From Nitrospira defluvii (GTDB taxonomy: Bacteria; Nitrospirota; Nitrospiria; Nitrospirales; Nitrospiraceae): a stretch of DNA of 8,999 nucleotides. The notes beneath the pieces are model-generated. The model searched no databases and had not been told where the DNA came from. It saw only the letters and a program-made list of their open reading frames with translations. A program made the position numbers and the translations under genes. The stretch spans positions 1-8,999 of the forward strand of contig JACQHN010000438.1 of assembly GCA_016199015.1 (NCBI GenBank), read 5' to 3'. Shown here one piece after another: positions 6,029 through 8,999 of this stretch (its first letter is position 1; each line of letters starts with the position of its first letter).

Positions 6029-7723
6029 ATGGCCTTCCTAGTGCTCATCCCGCTGTTGCCGCTGTTGACGGCGTTCATCGTCATGACCGGTAATCGCGTG
6101 GATCAAGATCAGAACGCGAGGGCCGGGTTGTTTCCCATCGTCGCGGCCTTTGTGGGAGCCCTCATCTCCCTGGTGCTGGTGACCTCCGAGGGCGCTATCA
6201 CCGTCCAGCTGTACGATCCGGCGGCGATTGCCAATCTTGCCTTTCCGATCGGGTTTTACATCGACCGTCTCAGCGCGGTCATGATGGTCCTCATTACGGG
6301 GGTGGCCACCCTCATTTATCGTTATTCGATGGGCTACATGTATCAGGATCGCGGCTATCGCCGATACCTCGGCCTGCTCGGCATCACGACCTCGGTGCTG
6401 CTCGGCATGGTCTCGAGCGCCAATCTGGTGATGCTGTTTATTTTTTGGCAAATTCTCTCCTGGCTCTTGTTTCTTCTGGCGCACAACCATGGGCACCCCG
6501 CCACGCTCGCCGGCGCCTCGAACACCTTCACGCTCCTGCGCCTCAGCGATGTGGTGTTTCTCGCCGGCATCGTCCTGGCCTATTCCCTCTATGGCACCTT
6601 CGAATTTCAGACGCTCTTCACCCGCGCCGCGGAGATCCCCGTCACCCTCTCCCTCTGGCCGGCACTCGGCTGGGACATGAATGGTGTCACGGCGGTGACC
6701 CTGCTCATATTCGTCGGCGCCATGGGCAAGTCGGCCCAGTTCCCCATTCATACGTGGCTCCCGCGATCCCTCTATGCGCCGACACCGGTCCACGCGCTCC
6801 TGCATGCCGGGATTATCAATGCCGGCGGATTTTTGCTGAACCGCCTGGCCCCGCTCTATGGCCTAAGCCCCACGACCTTACACGTCGTATTCATCATCGG
6901 CACGCTCACGGCCGGCCTCGGCGCCACCATGATGTTGACCCAGAACGACATCAAGAAGACGCTCGGCTTTTCGACCATCGGCCAGATGGGCTACATGATT
7001 ATGGAATGCGGCCTCGGCGCCTTTTCCCTCGCCGTCTTCCATCTCATCGCGCACGGCCTGTTCAAGGGCACCGTCTTCTTGAACTGCGGCAACGTGATCC
7101 ACAAGGCCCGGCAAGAACCTTCATTTCCACATGCCGGGCACGAAGTCGAAGAAAGCAGCTTCTCCAACCTGACCTGGTCCACTGGCTTTTTGACGACCCT
7201 CCTGTTGCCGTTGGTGATCCTCCTGGTTACGCATGGCGTCTTGAGAATTCCGCTGCTCGAATCGCAAGGGACCGTGATCTTCCTGTTCTTTATCTGGGTC
7301 ACCTCCTCGCAGGCCATTCTGTCACTGACGCGCATTCGCGCCGTCGCGTCCTGGAAAGTGTCCGCTTCCATGCTGCTGACGCTCGTCTTGGTCGTCTTTA
7401 CGTACTTGTTTGCGGTGGAAAGCTTCACCCATTTTCTCTACCCGAACCCGGATGAGGTGGCGGCGTACTTTCGAGCCGCGGCATTGCCGGGACGGCTCTT
7501 CGACAGTCTGGTCGTCGGGACGACCTTGCTGACCATCCTGAGCTGGTTTTATCTGTATGCCCATGCGCATGGACGCACGGTCAAGGTTCCTGGATGGATC
7601 GAGGCCTTCTTGGTCCGCCTGTATGTCATTTTTATGAACCGACTCTACCTGGACCAGCTGTATGTCAAATTCGGCCGAGTCGTGACGCTAGTCGCCCAGC
7701 GCGTGGAGAAACGGCTGTCGTGA
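6029..7723 (+). CDS. dabB: NuoL-like proton-channel subunit, DabB/MpsA type
   Basis: This 564-residue polytopic inner-membrane protein (about 14 hydrophobic segments) belongs to the proton-conducting complex I/antiporter family. GKSAQFPIHTWLP (233-245) carries the TM7 lysine (Lys234). APTPVHALLHAGIINAGGFL (250-269) has the HAG-x-x-NAGG variant that I associate with DabB/MpsA, in place of NuoL's usual sequence. DIKKTLGFSTIGQMGYM (307-323) holds the TM8 lysine, and FHLIAHGLFKGTVFLNCGNVIH (337-358) holds His338, His342 and Lys346. At the usual TM5 glutamate the motif is FWQ, with Gln141. The C-terminus (NRLYLDQLY, 537-545) recalls the NuoL segment, but the long lateral helix is absent. DabB pairs with DabA (DUF2309) to drive inorganic carbon uptake. 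ATG 6029 is chosen because upstream codons would run through the terminator; its ribosome site (GAGAAG, 12 nt away) is weak. A stray NuoL is the alternative. Confidence 0.85.
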   Translation: MAFLVLIPLLPLLTAFIVMTGNRVDQDQNARAGLFPIVAAFVGALISLVLVTSEGAITVQLYDPAAIANLAFPIGFYIDRLSAVMMVLITGVATLIYRYSMGYMYQDRGYRRYLGLLGITTSVLLGMVSSANLVMLFIFWQILSWLLFLLAHNHGHPATLAGASNTFTLLRLSDVVFLAGIVLAYSLYGTFEFQTLFTRAAEIPVTLSLWPALGWDMNGVTAVTLLIFVGAMGKSAQFPIHTWLPRSLYAPTPVHALLHAGIINAGGFLLNRLAPLYGLSPTTLHVVFIIGTLTAGLGATMMLTQNDIKKTLGFSTIGQMGYMIMECGLGAFSLAVFHLIAHGLFKGTVFLNCGNVIHKARQEPSFPHAGHEVEESSFSNLTWSTGFLTTLLLPLVILLVTHGVLRIPLLESQGTVIFLFFIWVTSSQAILSLTRIRAVASWKVSASMLLTLVLVVFTYLFAVESFTHFLYPNPDEVAAYFRAAALPGRLFDSLVVGTTLLTILSWFYLYAHAHGRTVKVPGWIEAFLVRLYVIFMNRLYLDQLYVKFGRVVTLVAQRVEKRLS

Positions 7724-7781
7724 TGACACAGAATCGGAGCGCCCGAGTCAGCGACCGTCAATCCATGACCGGAGGCCGGGC
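7724..7781 (+). promoter_or_regulatory. Short gap with strong ribosome binding site for the NuoM-like gene
   Basis: GGAGG at 7771-7775 lies 6 nt before the ATG at 7782, an ideal Shine-Dalgarno that decides the start among several open upstream codons. No terminator or promoter was seen in the 58 bp, so the two membrane genes are probably one transcript. Confidence 0.75.
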
Positions 7782-8999
7782 ATGATACAGACGTGGATGA
7801 CGCCCTGGCTGCTCCTCGCCATTCCCGCCCTCGGCTCGACACTGAGCCTGCTTCTGTGGTCCTCACTCCACCGGATGAAAACCTGGGCGCTGCTGACCAC
7901 GGTGGCGAGCCTCCTCGCCATGATGGGATTGTCATGGACTCTGAACGAACCGCTCGCTGAGCTACCGTTTCTCTGCCTCCTCCCAGTGGCGGCGTTCCTC
8001 TCGCTGCTCGGACAGCCGCGGCATCCCGACAACCGCCTGGCCTGGTTGATGACGCAGGTGTTGTTGGGATTGGGGTTGGGAATTCTGACCAGTCAGGAAC
8101 CGGCTCGCAGCTTCTTACTCGTGATTCTGCTGGGCCTGCTTTGTGGCTTGCTCTCTCGCTCGCTGCCGGGCGCCCTGCCAGAAACCTGGCGAGGGTTAGC
8201 GTCCTACGGCCTGGGCGTAACATCGACCTTGCTGGCGCTGGTGCTTCCGGCACCCGCATCCACCGTCGCAGGCCTGGTCACCTGTGCCACCCTGCTGCCA
8301 TTGCTTCCTCTGCACGGGGGATTCGTCGCGGCCCTGACGGGATTACCGGGCAATCTTCCCGCCTTCGTGGTCGTGCTGGTACCCATGCTCGGATTCCACA
8401 CCTTACTCAGGCTGCTCCCGACCCTGACCGTGACGATGCTCCACACCGTGGCGATTCTGGCGCTGGCAGGCGCCTGTTATGGTGCACTGCGGGCATTCAT
8501 TCAGCCACGCCCGTTGTCCCGCCTCGCCTATGCGGGACTCGCCTCCCTGTGCCTACTCTGGTGGTATATCGCCGACACGGGAACCGCGCCCGTGCAAGCC
8601 GCCGTGTACCTCAGTGCCGTCGGACTCGCATCGAGCGGACTCTTGCTGGCCTGGTACGTCATCCGAGCTCGTTATGGCGATATCGACGTGCGTTCGCTCG
8701 GCGGCTTGGCCTATCCCATGCCTCGCTTCAGTACCCTGCTGGCGTTGCTGGCACTCGCCGCGTTGGGGATGCCGCCCTTCGGCGTGTTTTCCGGCTTCGT
8801 GGGGATGCTGCTGAGTCCTGAGTTCGCGCCATCCGGACCATTTTTTCTCATCATGGTCGTCTGGCTTAGCGCATCCTGGTATTTCACCGAACTGGTCCAA
8901 TTATTGGTCTTTGGGCAACCACGCTCGGATCTCCGGTATGAAGACCTGCACCGGACGGAGTTCGCCTCGCTGCTGATGGTGCTGCTCCTGCTGCTGGCC
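7782..8999 (+). CDS. NuoM/antiporter-like membrane subunit lacking proton-path residues (partial, 3' end missing)
   Basis: The frame is open from ATG 7782 to the window end (406 codons, no stop). About 14 hydrophobic segments are visible. The resemblance to NuoM/MrpD-type subunits rests on three places: LLPLLPLHGGF (171-181) where TM7 normally reads PLHxWLP; LGMPPFGVFSGFVG (328-341) like the TM12 GMPG-x-GFVGE motif; and YEDLHRTEFASLL (386-398) like the final RE-type loop. The charged residues typical of pumping subunits are missing. Only one lysine (Lys33) occurs in 406 residues, the TM8 loop has RPLSRLAY (243-250) in place of DLKR-type sequence, the TM12 glutamate position is Met342, and the TM5 glutamate region reads LLGLLCGLL (116-124). 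It may be a structural or energy-coupling partner of the preceding DabB-like protein. NuoN- or HyfE-like relatives are alternatives. It presumably ends within about 100 codons beyond the window. Confidence 0.8.
   Translation, partial: MIQTWMTPWLLLAIPALGSTLSLLLWSSLHRMKTWALLTTVASLLAMMGLSWTLNEPLAELPFLCLLPVAAFLSLLGQPRHPDNRLAWLMTQVLLGLGLGILTSQEPARSFLLVILLGLLCGLLSRSLPGALPETWRGLASYGLGVTSTLLALVLPAPASTVAGLVTCATLLPLLPLHGGFVAALTGLPGNLPAFVVVLVPMLGFHTLLRLLPTLTVTMLHTVAILALAGACYGALRAFIQPRPLSRLAYAGLASLCLLWWYIADTGTAPVQAAVYLSAVGLASSGLLLAWYVIRARYGDIDVRSLGGLAYPMPRFSTLLALLALAALGMPPFGVFSGFVGMLLSPEFAPSGPFFLIMVVWLSASWYFTELVQLLVFGQPRSDLRYEDLHRTEFASLLMVLLLLLA

Noticed and set aside
6009..6041. Ten-codon frame overlapping the NuoL-like start codon
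   Set aside because: Too short and without independent support; probably chance, although translational coupling cannot be excluded.
6038..6805. Long minus-strand open frame (255 codons) opposite the NuoL-like gene
   Set aside because: It is antisense to conserved transmembrane coding sequence, is overloaded with Glu, Arg, His and Gln as such shadows are, and has no recognisable domain.
1..8999. CRISPR arrays, tRNA or rRNA genes, insertion sequences
   Set aside because: I saw no regularly spaced repeats, cloverleaf-like segments, transposase frames or terminal inverted repeats.

Overview
The window carries five protein genes in two divergent blocks. The base composition is fairly GC-rich, apart from the first 3.5 kb. 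Gene content suggests a Gram-negative-type, probably autotrophic or chemolithotrophic bacterium. A Nitrospira-like member of Nitrospirota is my best guess, but this is an impression from protein style and gene mix, not a demonstrated assignment.

Minus-strand block (about 1-5640). Reading in the direction of transcription, it starts with a small DUF2294/MpsC-family gene (5619-5257). After a 20-bp gap comes selO, a complete protein AMPylase of the YdiU/SelO family (5236-3761). A 233-bp intergenic stretch full of short repeats follows. Last is a very large gene of unknown function (3527-108; 1139 residues) with one N-terminal membrane anchor, about 700 extracytoplasmic residues with ten cysteines, and a multi-pass C-terminal membrane region. 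This gene is visibly poorer in GC than its neighbours and may have a different history.

Divergent control region (5620-6028). A near-perfect -10 box faces the mpsC-like gene. On the plus strand there are short direct repeats, a weak promoter candidate, one imperfect hairpin, and a long intrinsic-terminator hairpin with a T-tract that ends only 21 nt before the next start codon. An upstream 9-nt segment can pair with the top of that terminator, so the leader looks like a transcription attenuator.

Plus-strand block (6029-8999). The first gene is a complete NuoL-like proton-channel subunit of the DabB/MpsA type. After a 58-bp gap and a strong Shine-Dalgarno comes a second, NuoM-like membrane protein that runs off the window's end. 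The second protein has one lysine in 406 residues and has lost the charged residues that normally form the proton path.

Together the plus-strand genes and the mpsC-like gene look like part of a Dab/Mps system: proton- or sodium-motive-force-coupled inorganic carbon uptake or membrane-potential generation. The essential partner, DabA/MpsB (DUF2309), is not in the window and is predicted just downstream of 8999.
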